Shown one piece after another: positions 33,767 through 43,490 of a stretch of DNA of 64,000 bases; position 1 is the stretch's first letter, and every line of letters starts with the position of its first letter. The stretch is taken from positions 3,710,001 through 3,774,000 of the forward strand of contig NZ_CP017477.1 in the NCBI RefSeq assembly GCF_001761365.1. Direction: 5' to 3'. This DNA is from Polaribacter vadi. Lineage in GTDB: Bacteria > Bacteroidota > Bacteroidia > Flavobacteriales > Flavobacteriaceae. The translations under genes and the position numbers were made by a program. The notes under the pieces were generated by a model that was given only the letters and a program-made list of their open reading frames with translations, was not told where the DNA came from and did no database searches.

Positions 33767-34741
33767 ATGAGTTTTTTCAAAAATATATTTTCGAAAGAAA
33801 AAAAGGAAACATTAGATAAAGGTTTAGAGAAATCTAAAGAAAGTTTTTTCGGTAAATTATCAAAAGCAGTTGCAGGAAAATCTAAAGTAGATGATGATGT
33901 TTTAGATAATTTAGAAGAGGTTTTAGTAGCTTCTGATGTTGGTGTAAACACAACCTTAAAAATTATAACAAGAATCGAAGAACGAGTTGCCCAAGATAAA
34001 TATGTGGGTACAGACGAATTAAACACAATTCTTCGTGAAGAAATAGCAGGACTTTTATCTGAAACTAATAAAGGGAATGAAACTGAATTTACAATTCCGA
34101 CTTTACCAAAAACAAGCGAAGGTAAAAAAACACCTTATGTTTTAATGGTTGTTGGTGTAAATGGTGTTGGTAAAACAACAACTATTGGTAAGTTAGCTAG
34201 TCAGTTTAAAAAACAAGGATTAAAAGTAGTTTTAGGAGCAGCAGATACTTTTAGAGCTGCAGCAATAGATCAATTACAAGTTTGGGCAGACAGAACAGGT
34301 GTACCAATTATTCGTCAAGAAATGGGTTCTGATCCAGCTTCTGTAGCTTTTGACACGTTAACATCAGCAGTAAAACAAGATGCAGACGTTGTAATTATAG
34401 ATACAGCTGGTCGTTTACATAACAAAGTAAACTTAATGAACGAGTTGACAAAAATAAAACGCGTAATGCAAAAAGTGGTCGATAATTCACCTCATGATGT
34501 TTTATTAGTTTTAGATGGTTCTACAGGACAAAATGCTTTTGAACAAGCAAAACAATTTACGTTAGCAACAGAAGTTACTTCTTTGGCAGTTACAAAATTA
34601 GATGGAACTGCAAAAGGTGGTGTTGTTATTGGTATTTCAGATCAATTTAAGATTCCAGTAAAATATATTGGAGTAGGAGAAGGTATTGACGATTTACAAG
34701 TCTTTAATAAAGTGGAGTTTGTAGATTCTTTTTTTAAATAG
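33767..34741 (+). CDS. ftsY: Signal recognition particle receptor FtsY
   Basis: The 324-residue product has a short charged N-terminus (MSFFKNIFSKEKKETLDKGL), then the NG GTPase domain: GVNGVGKTT (P-loop, near 131-139), DTFRAAAIDQL near 164-174, DTAGR near 211 and TKLDGTAKGG near 277-286. It lacks the long acidic A domain of E. coli FtsY, as is usual in this phylum. It docks the Ffh/SRP-RNA complex at the inner membrane. The SRP RNA gene is at 21304. Confidence 0.97.
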   Translation: MSFFKNIFSKEKKETLDKGLEKSKESFFGKLSKAVAGKSKVDDDVLDNLEEVLVASDVGVNTTLKIITRIEERVAQDKYVGTDELNTILREEIAGLLSETNKGNETEFTIPTLPKTSEGKKTPYVLMVVGVNGVGKTTTIGKLASQFKKQGLKVVLGAADTFRAAAIDQLQVWADRTGVPIIRQEMGSDPASVAFDTLTSAVKQDADVVIIDTAGRLHNKVNLMNELTKIKRVMQKVVDNSPHDVLLVLDGSTGQNAFEQAKQFTLATEVTSLAVTKLDGTAKGGVVIGISDQFKIPVKYIGVGEGIDDLQVFNKVEFVDSFFK

Positions 34742-34811
34742 AATACTATCGATTATTATATTTTTAAAAAACACACTCAAATACTAAGATAAAAAAAACA
34801 AAAAATTGAAG

Positions 34812-34846
34812 CTTCAACTATGAGAATTAGTTGAAGTTTTTTTTTA
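34812..34846. terminator. Terminator after ftsY
   Basis: Arms CTTCAACTA (34812-34820) and TAGTTGAAG (34828-34836), 7-nt loop, then a run of ten T. Confidence 0.85.
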
Positions 34847-34952
34847 TAAAAAATTTACTTTTAGAATAGCATCGTTTTAATTTTAACTTCTTTTAAATAA
34901 ATAAGGAACATTTGTATCAGAAATAGCATACATAAATAATGGTTTAAAGTGT

Positions 34953-34960
34953 TATCTTTG
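34953..34960 (+). promoter_or_regulatory. Probable -7 box of the amidase gene
   Basis: TATCTTTG ends 19 nt before ATG 34979. It overlaps an upstream in-frame extension beginning at 34949 and so supports the later start. Confidence 0.5.
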
Positions 34961-34978
34961 GATATCAAACTTAGAATC

Positions 34979-36625
34979 ATGAAACAAATATTATTTATTC
35001 TCTTTTCAATATTTTTAATTTCTTCTTGTCAAAAGAAAGAAGAAAAAGAAATCGTTTATTTTAATAATTATGATGAAACTGAGCAAATAGAAAATCAGCA
35101 GAAACACGAAAAAAAGAGAATGCAATTCAAGCTTTTTCAATCTAAAATCTTAGATATGAATGAAGTTTTTAAACCATTTTATAAAGAATTGACTCAGTTT
35201 ACTGAAGATAATTATGAAGATTTAAAACCTTTAATTCTAGAGCAAGATATTCCAACAATTCAAAAAAGTGTTCAAGAAGGGAAGTTAAGTTATGAAAAAT
35301 TAACGCTATTTTATTTATATAGAATCAGAAAATTTGAAAGCGATTCCACTTTATCTTTAAATAGTATCATCGCTTTAAATCCAAATGTTTTAAAAGAAGC
35401 AAGAGAAAAAGATAAAAAGAAAGAAAACATTTCTGAATTTTCTATGTATGGAATGCCAGTTCTGTTAAAAGATAATATTAATACTAAAGAAATGGCAACA
35501 ACAGCAGGAGCTGTTGCTTTGCAAAAAAATGAGACTGAAAGTGATGCCTTTATTGTAGAAAAATTAAGGGAAAATGGTGCTTTAATTTTAGGAAAAGTAA
35601 ACTTAAGTGAGTGGGCTTATTTCTTCTGTTCTGGTTGTCCTTTAGGTTATTCTGCAATTGGTGGACAAACTTTAAATCCATATGGAAGAGCCGAATTTGA
35701 AACAGGAGGAAGTTCAGCAGGAAGTGGAGTAGCAGTGGCTGCCAATTTTGCAGTAGTTGCAGTAGGTACAGAAACTTCTGGATCTATAACTTCACCTTCA
35801 AGTCAAAATTCTGTGGTAGGTTTAAAACCAACAATTGGTGTGTTGAGTAGAAGTGGTATTGTGCCAATTTCTAGCACTTTAGATACTCCTGGACCTATGA
35901 CAAAAAATGTAACAGACAATGCTATTTTTATGAATGCAATGTTAGGTTTTGACAAAGCAGATAAAGCATCAAAAAAGATAGATGAAGATTATTTTCAAAA
36001 TGGATTTCCAACAGAGTTAGATGGCATAAAATTAGGTGTCTTAAGTTCTTTATTAACAGATTCTATTTATGCTTTAACTGTTGATAAATTAAGAAAAGTG
36101 GGTGCAGAAATTATTGAAATTACGCCTCCAGAAATTTCTTTTGATGGTTTTGTAACGTTGTTAAATATAGATATGAAGCACGATTTGCCAAGTTATTTAA
36201 AAAATAATGCAGAGAAATCAATCTCTATAAAAAACGTGAATGATGTTGTTGAATTTAATAATAAAGATTCTTTAATAAGAGCACCTTATGGACAGCAATT
36301 ATTTGATGGAATTGTAAACGATAAAACAACATTAACAGAATTAAAGGAAATTAAAAAGAATTTAAAAGCTGAAGCTGAAAAATATCTACAAGCCTTAAAA
36401 GATGAAAGTTTAGATGCAATTTTATCGATAAATAACTATCATTCAGGAATTGCAGCAGTTTCATTTCATCCAACATTAACAGTGCCTATGGGTTATAAGA
36501 AATCTGGAGAGCCTGTAAGTTTAACTTTTATTGGAGTTCCTTTTTCTGAAAGGAAATTATTGGAAATTGGTTATGTTTTTGAACAATTAACCAGAGTTAG
36601 AAAGATGCCTAAAAACTATCAATAG
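34979..36625 (+). CDS. Lipoprotein amidase (amidase-signature family)
   Basis: The 548-residue product begins with a lipoprotein signal peptide ([14 protein letters not shown], Cys18). A helical extension of about 100 residues precedes the amidase-signature domain. The Ser-cisSer-Lys triad lies in [10 protein letters not shown] (Lys, near 157) and [20 protein letters not shown] (near 232-251), with [12 protein letters not shown] after it. It is related to GatA but exported, so it is not the tRNA amidotransferase subunit. A periplasmic amide hydrolase, perhaps on peptides or amino-acid amides, is likely. Confidence 0.88.
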   Translation: MKQILFILFSIFLISSCQKKEEKEIVYFNNYDETEQIENQQKHEKKRMQFKLFQSKILDMNEVFKPFYKELTQFTEDNYEDLKPLILEQDIPTIQKSVQEGKLSYEKLTLFYLYRIRKFESDSTLSLNSIIALNPNVLKEAREKDKKKENISEFSMYGMPVLLKDNINTKEMATTAGAVALQKNETESDAFIVEKLRENGALILGKVNLSEWAYFFCSGCPLGYSAIGGQTLNPYGRAEFETGGSSAGSGVAVAANFAVVAVGTETSGSITSPSSQNSVVGLKPTIGVLSRSGIVPISSTLDTPGPMTKNVTDNAIFMNAMLGFDKADKASKKIDEDYFQNGFPTELDGIKLGVLSSLLTDSIYALTVDKLRKVGAEIIEITPPEISFDGFVTLLNIDMKHDLPSYLKNNAEKSISIKNVNDVVEFNNKDSLIRAPYGQQLFDGIVNDKTTLTELKEIKKNLKAEAEKYLQALKDESLDAILSINNYHSGIAAVSFHPTLTVPMGYKKSGEPVSLTFIGVPFSERKLLEIGYVFEQLTRVRKMPKNYQ

Positions 36626-36652
36626 AAATGGTAACAATCCTTAGAAAATGCC

Positions 36653-36660
36653 TATTTTTG
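36653..36660 (+). promoter_or_regulatory. Possible -7 box of rimO
   Basis: TATTTTTG ends 78 nt before the rimO ATG, predicting a leader of about 70 nt. No -33 element seen. Confidence 0.35.
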
Positions 36661-36737
36661 CACTCGTTTTAAAATTGAAGAAAGTTTAAAAATATTTACT
36701 GCTAAAAGCTTATGGCTTAAAGCATAAAGTTGAAAAT

Positions 36738-38093
36738 ATGCGTACAAAAACCATCAAACAAAATAAGATTAACGTTGTAACTTTAGGGTGCTCAAAAAAC
36801 ATTTACGATAGTGAGGTTTTAATGGGGCAATTAAAAGCCAATGGAAAAAATGTGGTGCACGAAGATGAAAATGATGATGGAAATATTGTCGTGATTAATA
36901 CTTGTGGCTTTATAGGTAAAGCAAAAGAGGAATCTATTGATACTATTTTGCATTATGCACAAAGAAAAGAAGCTGGTGAAATTGATAAAGTTTTTGTTTC
37001 TGGTTGTTTAAGTGAACGTTATAAACCAGATTTAGAAAGAGAAATTCCAAATGTAGATCAATATTTTGGGACACACGATTTACCAAATTTATTAAAAGTT
37101 TTAGAAGCAGATTATAAACACGAATTAATTGGAGAACGTTTAACAACCACTCCAAAACATTATGCATACTTAAAAATTGCAGAAGGTTGTGATAGACCTT
37201 GTTCTTTTTGCGCAATTCCTTTAATGCGTGGAAAACATAGATCTACACCCATTGAAGATATTGTTATAGAAGCAACAAAATTAGCAGAAAAAGGTATTAA
37301 AGAAATTATGCTAATTGCGCAAGATTTAACGTATTATGGTTTAGATATCTACAAAAAAAGAGCTTTAGCACAATTATTAGAAGCGTTGGCAAAAGTAGAG
37401 GGAATTGAATGGATTAGAATGCATTATGCGTTTCCAACTGGTTTCCCAATGGATGTTTTAGATGTCATGAAACGTGAGCCAAAAGTGTGTAATTACTTAG
37501 ATATTCCTTTACAACATATCAATACTGAGTTGCTAAAGTCGATGAAAAGAGGAACAACACACGAAAAAACAACGGCTTTAATTCATAAATTTAGAGAAGC
37601 TGTGCCAGAAATGGCAATTAGAACCACGTTAATTGTTGGTTATCCAGGAGAAACAGAAGAAATGTTTCAAGAATTAAAAGATTGGGTAGAGGAAATGCGT
37701 TTTGAAAGATTGGGTGCTTTTGAATATTCTCATGAAGAAAATACAGGTGCCTATGTTTTAGAAGATGATGTGCCTGCAGAAGTAAAGTTTAAAAGAGTTA
37801 ATGAAATTATGGAAGTTCAGTCTCAAATTTCTTGGGAATTGAATCAACAAAAAATAGGAAAAACTTTTAAATGTTTATTTGATAGAAAAGATGGCGAATA
37901 TTTTTATGGACGTACAGAATCTGATTCACCAGATGTTGATAACGATGTTTTGGTAGATGCTAAAGAGCATTATATTAAAATCGGTGAATTTATAGATGTA
38001 AAAATTCACGAAGCTGGAGATTATGATTTATATGGAACTCCTGTTAAAAAACAAGAAAAGCCAGTTCCTTTGCATCAGAAAAAAAGCAAATAA
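36738..38093 (+). CDS. rimO: Ribosomal protein S12 methylthiotransferase
   Basis: The 451-residue product has the three MTTase parts. The N-terminal UPF0004 domain carries three cluster cysteines (VTLGCSKN, INTCGFIG, VSGCLSERY). The radical-SAM domain carries CDRPCSFC near 155-162, and a C-terminal TRAM-like domain ends the protein. It adds a methylthio group to Asp88 of S12. SKNIYDSE near the start and the overall layout separate it from MiaB. Two hairpins follow the stop. Confidence 0.96.
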   Translation: MRTKTIKQNKINVVTLGCSKNIYDSEVLMGQLKANGKNVVHEDENDDGNIVVINTCGFIGKAKEESIDTILHYAQRKEAGEIDKVFVSGCLSERYKPDLEREIPNVDQYFGTHDLPNLLKVLEADYKHELIGERLTTTPKHYAYLKIAEGCDRPCSFCAIPLMRGKHRSTPIEDIVIEATKLAEKGIKEIMLIAQDLTYYGLDIYKKRALAQLLEALAKVEGIEWIRMHYAFPTGFPMDVLDVMKREPKVCNYLDIPLQHINTELLKSMKRGTTHEKTTALIHKFREAVPEMAIRTTLIVGYPGETEEMFQELKDWVEEMRFERLGAFEYSHEENTGAYVLEDDVPAEVKFKRVNEIMEVQSQISWELNQQKIGKTFKCLFDRKDGEYFYGRTESDSPDVDNDVLVDAKEHYIKIGEFIDVKIHEAGDYDLYGTPVKKQEKPVPLHQKKSK

Positions 38094-38108
38094 TTTTAAA
38101 AAAGCTAT

Positions 38109-38148
38109 AAACAACAAATCCTCTTCAATTGAAGAGGATTTGTTGTTT
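38109..38148. terminator. Perfect 40-bp palindrome after rimO
   Basis: The two 20-nt halves (38109-38128 and 38129-38148) are exact reverse complements around CAATTG. The structure lies 15 nt after the rimO stop, before a second hairpin. It probably ends transcription from both sides between convergent genes, although it lacks a long T run. Confidence 0.7.
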
Positions 38149-38154
38149 AAGAAA

Positions 38155-38187
38155 AGACCTGACAGGTTTTAAAAACCTGTCAGGTCT
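38155..38187. terminator. AGACCT hairpin repeat between rimO and the M14 peptidase gene
   Basis: Arms AGACCTGACAGGTTTT (38155-38170) and AAAACCTGTCAGGTCT (38172-38187). Near-identical to 61671-61703. It starts 6 nt after the perfect palindrome and ends 6 nt before the M14 stop codon. Confidence 0.75.
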
Positions 38188-38193
38188 AAAAAA

Positions 38194-40671
38194 TTATTTC
38201 AATTGATCAGAATTCAAAAGAAAAACGGCATTGGCTAAAAATAACTTTCCATTTTCCCAAAAAGATCTGAATAACGGATTATCTACCATATAAATTATGC
38301 TTCCTCTTCCTTTTTGTTCTTCGCCAAATAGTAAAGAATCTGGGATGTTTTTTATAGCTTCGCTTCCTGCATAACCAGAAATATTCTTAGAATTTTTATC
38401 AAAATAAGCAACATTTATGCCATCATTTAAATAATTATAAGAAGTACCACCTAGTTTTAAAGAGAAATATTCATCTGTATAACCAAACCCTAAAGGATGT
38501 GTATTGTCTACTTTACTTTTAAAAATTGCACCTGTAATTAAGTTTTTTACACTTTCTCTTTCCTGTTCTGCATAAGGAGTTAAGTTTGGAGATTTTTCCT
38601 CTTCTTCAGCTGTTTTTTTCTTTGTTAGAGCAAAACCTTTTTTATCAGCAAAACTATTTAAAGCGCTTCCAATGGCAATTAAAGTACCTCCAGAACTTAC
38701 AAAAGTCGATAATTTATCTAACGTGCTTTTGTTTAAAATACGACTGTAATATCCATTAGGTAAGATGATTACATCATATTTAGAGAAATTTACATTGCTA
38801 AAATAATCTGAATCTAAAATGGTTAAAGGATACTGTAGTTCAGTTTCAAAAAAGTGCCAGATTTCCCCAAAACTTAACGAAGAAGTTCCTTTACCAGAAA
38901 GCAAAGCTACTTTTTGTTTGTTGATTGGTTTTACAGCATACGAACCAAAATCTACACCAGTATCAGAAAAACCAGTTGAAGTTGTTGTTAATTGACGCTT
39001 ATTTTTGTCAGCAATTTTGATCAAATTTTCATCAAAATCTTTATTTCTGTTATCATTTCTTAAAATGATTAAAGTTCCTCTGTCAAAAGATTTTCCGTTT
39101 GTAGAAAAAGGTTTTTCAGAAAAACGAGGGACAATATTATTTTTTAATAAATCGCCTAAAAAAGTAGCGTCTTCTAAACTATTCCATTTAGCAATGTACG
39201 CATACGCATTTTTATCAACAGAATTTATAGCATTTTTTGTTGATGATTTTGTTGAAGAACTTACTATACTTTTACTTGCAACAGCTTTAAAACCATGAGC
39301 ATATGGCAAAGACCAAGCAGTAATGTCATAGGTTAAAGAGTCTGCTAATTTTGCAGAAGGCTCAAATAAAACATTCACCATTTTTCCTTTTGGTTGCTTG
39401 GTATGAATCACCAAATCACCTTGAGATGTTATGAATTTTTCATCATTTTGGTTGTTAAAGTTGTAGCCTTTTACAGATCCATTTGTAGCATATTCATAGT
39501 TGATTTCGTGTGTGTCTAATAATTTTTTAAGACGATTGGTTTTGTCTTGATTTTCATTTTTTAGCACAAAACTTTTATAAGCTACATTGTCATTATTAAA
39601 GAATTTTTTGAATTCAGTATTTAATTTCTCAGCATTTTGAGAAGCAATTTCTACAGTAGACAATCCTGTAGTTTTATGATGAATTGCTCTGTCTTTTAAT
39701 GTTAAAATTTCACCTTCATTGGTGTTTATACCTAAACCAGCCATTCCATGACCTGCTTGTTCGTACGTCATTCCAATGGCGCCCATAAAAGTTGGGTAGG
39801 TGTCTCCATAACTTGGGTATAACAAATCGAAACTTTCTTTTGTAAAATATAACCAACCTTCTTTATCGAAATATTTTGCGTGATTTTTACCAATTTCAGT
39901 CTGAAAATCACGTTGCCAAGTGGTAATAATTTCATGAAAAGGTTCTGCAGCTGGCGCAAAATAATAAGGATTATTAATATACTGTTCATGGAAATCTACA
40001 TGAATATGTGGCATCCATTTATTGTAAATTTTAATTCTTTGTTGGCTTTCTAATTGAGTTGCCCAAGCCCAATCTCTATTCAAATCGAATAAATAATGGT
40101 TTGGTCTTCCTCCAGGCCAAGGTTCATTGTGCTCTTTTGCGTCTTGAGTAACATCAAAAGGTGTACTTTTTACTTGATTGTACCAATTTACATATCTGTC
40201 TCTCCCATCAGGATTTATACAAGGATCTATAATTACAAGGGTGTTTTCTAACCACGCTTTTTTGGTGGTTACTAAATCGTAAAGTGTTAACATGGATGCT
40301 TCTGTGCTAGAGGCTTCATTTCCATGCACATTATAACTCAACCAAACAATCGCTTTTTTTCCTGGATTACCAGTTTCAGTTCCTGTTTGAGAAAGATTTC
40401 CCTTTCTAATATCTTCTAAATTATTGATGTTTTCTTGTGATGAAATATAGGAAACATATAAAGGTCTGTTTTCATTAGTTTCGCCATATTTTTCTAGTTG
40501 TACGTTTGATAAAGTATTGCTAACGTATTTAAAATAATCGACAACTTTATGATGTCTTGTAAATCGAGAACCAATTTCGTAACCCAAAAACTCTGATGGA
40601 GATTGAATTGTTTGCGAAAAAACAGATCCGATTGTTAAATAAGAAAGAAGTAAAATAGCTTTAAATTTCAT
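38194..40671 (-). CDS. Secreted M14 family zinc carboxypeptidase-like metallopeptidase
   Basis: The 825-residue product has a signal peptide (ILLLSYLTIGSVFSQ). The catalytic domain has HGNE (116-119, first zinc ligands), NPDGRDRYVNW (153-163), HVDFHEQY (224-231) with the third ligand His228, and the catalytic Glu in GMTYEQAGHG near 300. Residues about 600-750 form an extra domain resembling a class-I glutamine amidotransferase fold (VALLSGKGTSSLSFGEIWHF). Together these fit the large M14 peptidases of Bacteroidetes. It is exported, probably for protein digestion or envelope turnover. Confidence 0.92.
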   Translation of the reverse strand: MKFKAILLLSYLTIGSVFSQTIQSPSEFLGYEIGSRFTRHHKVVDYFKYVSNTLSNVQLEKYGETNENRPLYVSYISSQENINNLEDIRKGNLSQTGTETGNPGKKAIVWLSYNVHGNEASSTEASMLTLYDLVTTKKAWLENTLVIIDPCINPDGRDRYVNWYNQVKSTPFDVTQDAKEHNEPWPGGRPNHYLFDLNRDWAWATQLESQQRIKIYNKWMPHIHVDFHEQYINNPYYFAPAAEPFHEIITTWQRDFQTEIGKNHAKYFDKEGWLYFTKESFDLLYPSYGDTYPTFMGAIGMTYEQAGHGMAGLGINTNEGEILTLKDRAIHHKTTGLSTVEIASQNAEKLNTEFKKFFNNDNVAYKSFVLKNENQDKTNRLKKLLDTHEINYEYATNGSVKGYNFNNQNDEKFITSQGDLVIHTKQPKGKMVNVLFEPSAKLADSLTYDITAWSLPYAHGFKAVASKSIVSSSTKSSTKNAINSVDKNAYAYIAKWNSLEDATFLGDLLKNNIVPRFSEKPFSTNGKSFDRGTLIILRNDNRNKDFDENLIKIADKNKRQLTTTSTGFSDTGVDFGSYAVKPINKQKVALLSGKGTSSLSFGEIWHFFETELQYPLTILDSDYFSNVNFSKYDVIILPNGYYSRILNKSTLDKLSTFVSSGGTLIAIGSALNSFADKKGFALTKKKTAEEEEKSPNLTPYAEQERESVKNLITGAIFKSKVDNTHPLGFGYTDEYFSLKLGGTSYNYLNDGINVAYFDKNSKNISGYAGSEAIKNIPDSLLFGEEQKGRGSIIYMVDNPLFRSFWENGKLFLANAVFLLNSDQLK

Positions 40672-40693
40672 AAAAAAGTTGTTTGATAATCAT

Positions 40694-40701
40694 CAAAAAT
40701 A
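40694..40701 (-). promoter_or_regulatory. Probable -7 box of the M14 peptidase gene
   Basis: The minus strand reads TATTTTTG, ending 23 nt before the ATG at 40671. Confidence 0.45.
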
Positions 40702-40824
40702 AGCAATAAATTTTATTCTTTGGGAAGAGAATTAAAGTAACAAGTTAAAAATATGTTAGATTGATTTACATTTTTTAAGTTCGCATAAAATAGTTGTATT
40801 TTTATCGAAAATTAAACAAACTAC

Positions 40825-40878
40825 ATGAACGCTAATTCAGATTCAGATTGTTGTAAAAAAAGTGTTATTAATTTATGA
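40825..40878 (+). CDS. Putative 17-residue leader peptide with tandem Cys codons, overlapping bshC
   Basis: The frame ATG 40825 to TGA 40876-40878 encodes MNANSDSDCCKKSVINL. Its TGA overlaps the bshC ATG (ATGA at 40875-40878), so ribosomes finishing here could restart on bshC. Residues 9-10 are tandem Cys codons (TGT TGT), and bshC encodes the cysteine-adding enzyme of bacillithiol synthesis. Cys-codon leader peptides control sulfur genes by attenuation in some actinobacteria. The same logic here is inference. A chance ORF cannot be excluded. Confidence 0.4.
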   Translation: MNANSDSDCCKKSVINL

Positions 40879-42467
40879 AAATAACACAAATAACATTCAA
40901 AAAAACAGGATTTTTCTCTAAAACAATGATAGATTATTTAGAGAAAAATGAACATATAACTTCATTTTATCACAATTTTCCGGACATTAATGGTTTTCAT
41001 AATCAGATTGAAGAAAAGAAAAACTCTTTTCGTTTACAATCGAGACTTGTTTTGGTTGATGCATTAAAAAATCAATATAAAAGTTTTGATACATCAACAA
41101 AAACGGACCAAAATATAGACCTTTTAAAACAACAAAATACATTTACTGTTACCACTGGTCATCAACTAAATTTATTTACTGGCCCTTTATATTTTTTGTA
41201 TAAAATTATTTCTACGATTAATTTAGCTGAAGAATTATCGGAAAAATTTCCAGAAGAAAATTTTGTGCCAATTTATTGGATGGCAACTGAAGATCATGAT
41301 TTTGATGAGATTAATTATTTTAATTTTGATGGCAAAAAAGTAAGTTGGAACAGAAAAGATGGTGGAGCAGTTGGTAGATTTTCAACAGAAGGTTTGGACG
41401 ATGTTTTTGAGGTTTTTTCGGATCATTTAGGGAATTCTAAAAATGCAGATTATTTAAAAAATCTTTTTTCTCAAGGATATTTAAAACACAATAATTTAGC
41501 AGATGCCACACGTTTTATTGCCAACGAATTGTTTAAAGAATATGGTTTGGTAATTGTTGATGGTGATGATAAAAATTTAAAACAATTATTTACCCCTTTT
41601 GTAAAAGACGAATTAGAAAACGAAACTTCTTTTGCAGTAGTATCAAAAACAATTGCAGAACTTGAAAAAAACTATCCAATTCAAGTAAATCCAAGAGAAA
41701 TTAATTTGTTTTATTTGGGTGATGACTTTAGAGAACGCATTGTTTTTGAAGATAATTTATATAAAGTAAACAATACAGCAATTACGTTTACAAAAGCGAA
41801 AATTTTAAAAGAAGTAGATAAAAATCCGCTAGCTTTTTCTCCAAACGTTATTATGAGACCTTTGTTTCAAGAAGTTATTTTACCAAACCTTTGTTATATT
41901 GGAGGAGGAGGAGAAATGGCTTATTGGTTGGAGTTAAAAGATTATTTTGAACATGTAAAAGTTCCTTTTCCTATTTTATTATTAAGAAATTCTGTGCAAA
42001 TAATTTCAGAAAAACAAGCTGGGAAATTAGAAAAACTAACTATTTCTAATGAAGAAATTTTCTTAAATCAGTTTGAATTATTATCACAAAAAGTAATTGC
42101 AAATTCTGATTTGGAAATTAGTTTTAAAGATAAAAAGCAATTTTTACAACAACAATTTGCGGAGTTAAAAGAAGTTGCTAAAAAAACAGATGTTACTTTC
42201 ATCAATGCTGTAAACGCACAAGAAAGAAAACAAATAAAAGGTTTAGAGAATCTTGAAAAACGTTTGTTAAAAGCTGAAAAGAAAAGGCAAAAAGATTTAG
42301 TAGATAGAATTACAATCATTCAAAATGAACTGTTGCCAAATGAATCTCTAGAAGAGCGTCAACGAAATTTCTCTGAGTTTTATTTAGCATATGGAAATAG
42401 TTTTATCATCAATTTAAAAGAAGCTTTAAAACCATTGGAGTTGGAATTTACTATTTTGGAATTGTAG
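40875..42467 (+). CDS. bshC: Bacillithiol biosynthesis cysteine-adding enzyme BshC
   Basis: The 530-residue product matches BshC length and order. Its Rossmann-like core has FTVTTGHQLNLFTGPLYF near 92-109, PIYWMATEDHDFDEIN near 136-151 and a glycine-rich CYIGGGGEMAYW near 340-351. A coiled coil follows (about 415-490, rich in Lys/Glu), then a C-terminal segment. It joins cysteine to GlcN-malate as the last step of bacillithiol synthesis. bshA and bshB are not adjacent, though the exported PIG-L protein at 1270 belongs to the same superfamily as BshB. Its ATG overlaps the stop of a two-Cys leader ORF. Confidence 0.95.
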   Translation: MKITQITFKKTGFFSKTMIDYLEKNEHITSFYHNFPDINGFHNQIEEKKNSFRLQSRLVLVDALKNQYKSFDTSTKTDQNIDLLKQQNTFTVTTGHQLNLFTGPLYFLYKIISTINLAEELSEKFPEENFVPIYWMATEDHDFDEINYFNFDGKKVSWNRKDGGAVGRFSTEGLDDVFEVFSDHLGNSKNADYLKNLFSQGYLKHNNLADATRFIANELFKEYGLVIVDGDDKNLKQLFTPFVKDELENETSFAVVSKTIAELEKNYPIQVNPREINLFYLGDDFRERIVFEDNLYKVNNTAITFTKAKILKEVDKNPLAFSPNVIMRPLFQEVILPNLCYIGGGGEMAYWLELKDYFEHVKVPFPILLLRNSVQIISEKQAGKLEKLTISNEEIFLNQFELLSQKVIANSDLEISFKDKKQFLQQQFAELKEVAKKTDVTFINAVNAQERKQIKGLENLEKRLLKAEKKRQKDLVDRITIIQNELLPNESLEERQRNFSEFYLAYGNSFIINLKEALKPLELEFTILEL

Positions 42468-42493
42468 ATTTTAAATTTTTAGAAATGTCTCCT

Positions 42494-42538
42494 CAAGCAC
42501 AGTCGAGAGCTCATTTTATAATTTTCGACTGCGCTTAA
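42494..42538. repeat. CAGTCGAGA/TTTCGACTG inverted repeat
   Basis: TCAAGCACAGTCGAGA and TTTCGACTGCGCTTA are near-complementary around an A/T loop, between bshC and rlmF. This kind of short inverted spacer is common in flavobacterial genomes. It may act as a weak terminator. Confidence 0.5.
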
Positions 42539-42554
42539 ACTCACACAACTTATA

Positions 42555-43409
42555 ATGAAAGAAAAAGGACTTCACCCAAAAAATAAGTTTGATAAAGGAT
42601 ACAATTTTGATGAATTAATTAAAGTAAATCCGAAGTTAAAGCCATTTGTTGCAACGAATAAATACGATTCAGTTACAATTGACTTTTCGAATCCTGAAGC
42701 CGTAAAAGAACTCAATAAAGCATTGTTGTTTACTTATGATGCAATTTCGGTTTGGGATTTTCCTGACGCTAATTTATGTCCTCCAATTCCTGGAAGGTTA
42801 GATTATATTCATCATTTAAATGATTTAATTTCATCCGAAGAAAATATAAAAATTTTGGATATTGGTACAGGAGCAACGTGTATTTATCCACTTTTAGGAG
42901 TTGCAGAATACCATTGGGATTTTGTGGCAACAGACATCGATTTAGATTCTTTAGATACTGCTCAAGATATAATTTACGATAATAAACTGGAGTCTAAAAT
43001 AGAATTACGACAACAATTAGATGAACAACAAATTTTAAAAGGAATTTTAAAGGATGAAGATTCATTTTCGGCGACTATTTGCAATCCGCCTTTTTACAAA
43101 TCTGCTGAAGAAGCGCAAGGAGCAAACAAACGTAAAAACAGAAATTTAGGAAATAATGCTGTGAGAAATTTCTCTGGAAACAACAACGAACTTTGGTATG
43201 TTGGAGGAGAGAAGGCTTTTTTACACAATTATTTGTACGAAAGTTCTTTATTTAAAGAAAAAAGTAACTGGTTTACAAGCTTAGTTTCTAAAAAGGAAAA
43301 CGTAGAAAGTTTAGAGAAATCGTCTAAAAAATTAGGTGTAAAGGAGTTTAAAGTTATTCCAATGAGTCAAGGAAACAAAGTTACTAGAATTGTTTGTTGG
43401 AGATTTTAG
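42555..43409 (+). CDS. rlmF: 23S rRNA (adenine(1618)-N6)-methyltransferase
   Basis: The 284-residue product starts MKEKGLHPKNKFDKGYNFDEL, typical of RlmF. It has WDFPDANLCPPIPGRLDYIHH near 67-87, the SAM motif ILDIGTGATCIYPLLG near 98-113 and the catalytic CNPPFYKS near 175-182. It methylates A1618 (E. coli numbering) in 23S rRNA. It is free-standing, 87 nt after bshC. Confidence 0.95.
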   Translation: MKEKGLHPKNKFDKGYNFDELIKVNPKLKPFVATNKYDSVTIDFSNPEAVKELNKALLFTYDAISVWDFPDANLCPPIPGRLDYIHHLNDLISSEENIKILDIGTGATCIYPLLGVAEYHWDFVATDIDLDSLDTAQDIIYDNKLESKIELRQQLDEQQILKGILKDEDSFSATICNPPFYKSAEEAQGANKRKNRNLGNNAVRNFSGNNNELWYVGGEKAFLHNYLYESSLFKEKSNWFTSLVSKKENVESLEKSSKKLGVKEFKVIPMSQGNKVTRIVCWRF

Positions 43410-43490
43410 TTAGCAGTTTTATGTGTTCAGATATTAGCTTTCATTTGACTGAATTATGAGCTTAAAAACTGTAGAATTTGTGTTTTTTTC

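Noticed and set aside
38109..38148. Inverted terminal repeat of an insertion sequence
   Set aside because: It is a single central palindrome with no partner copy or transposase nearby.
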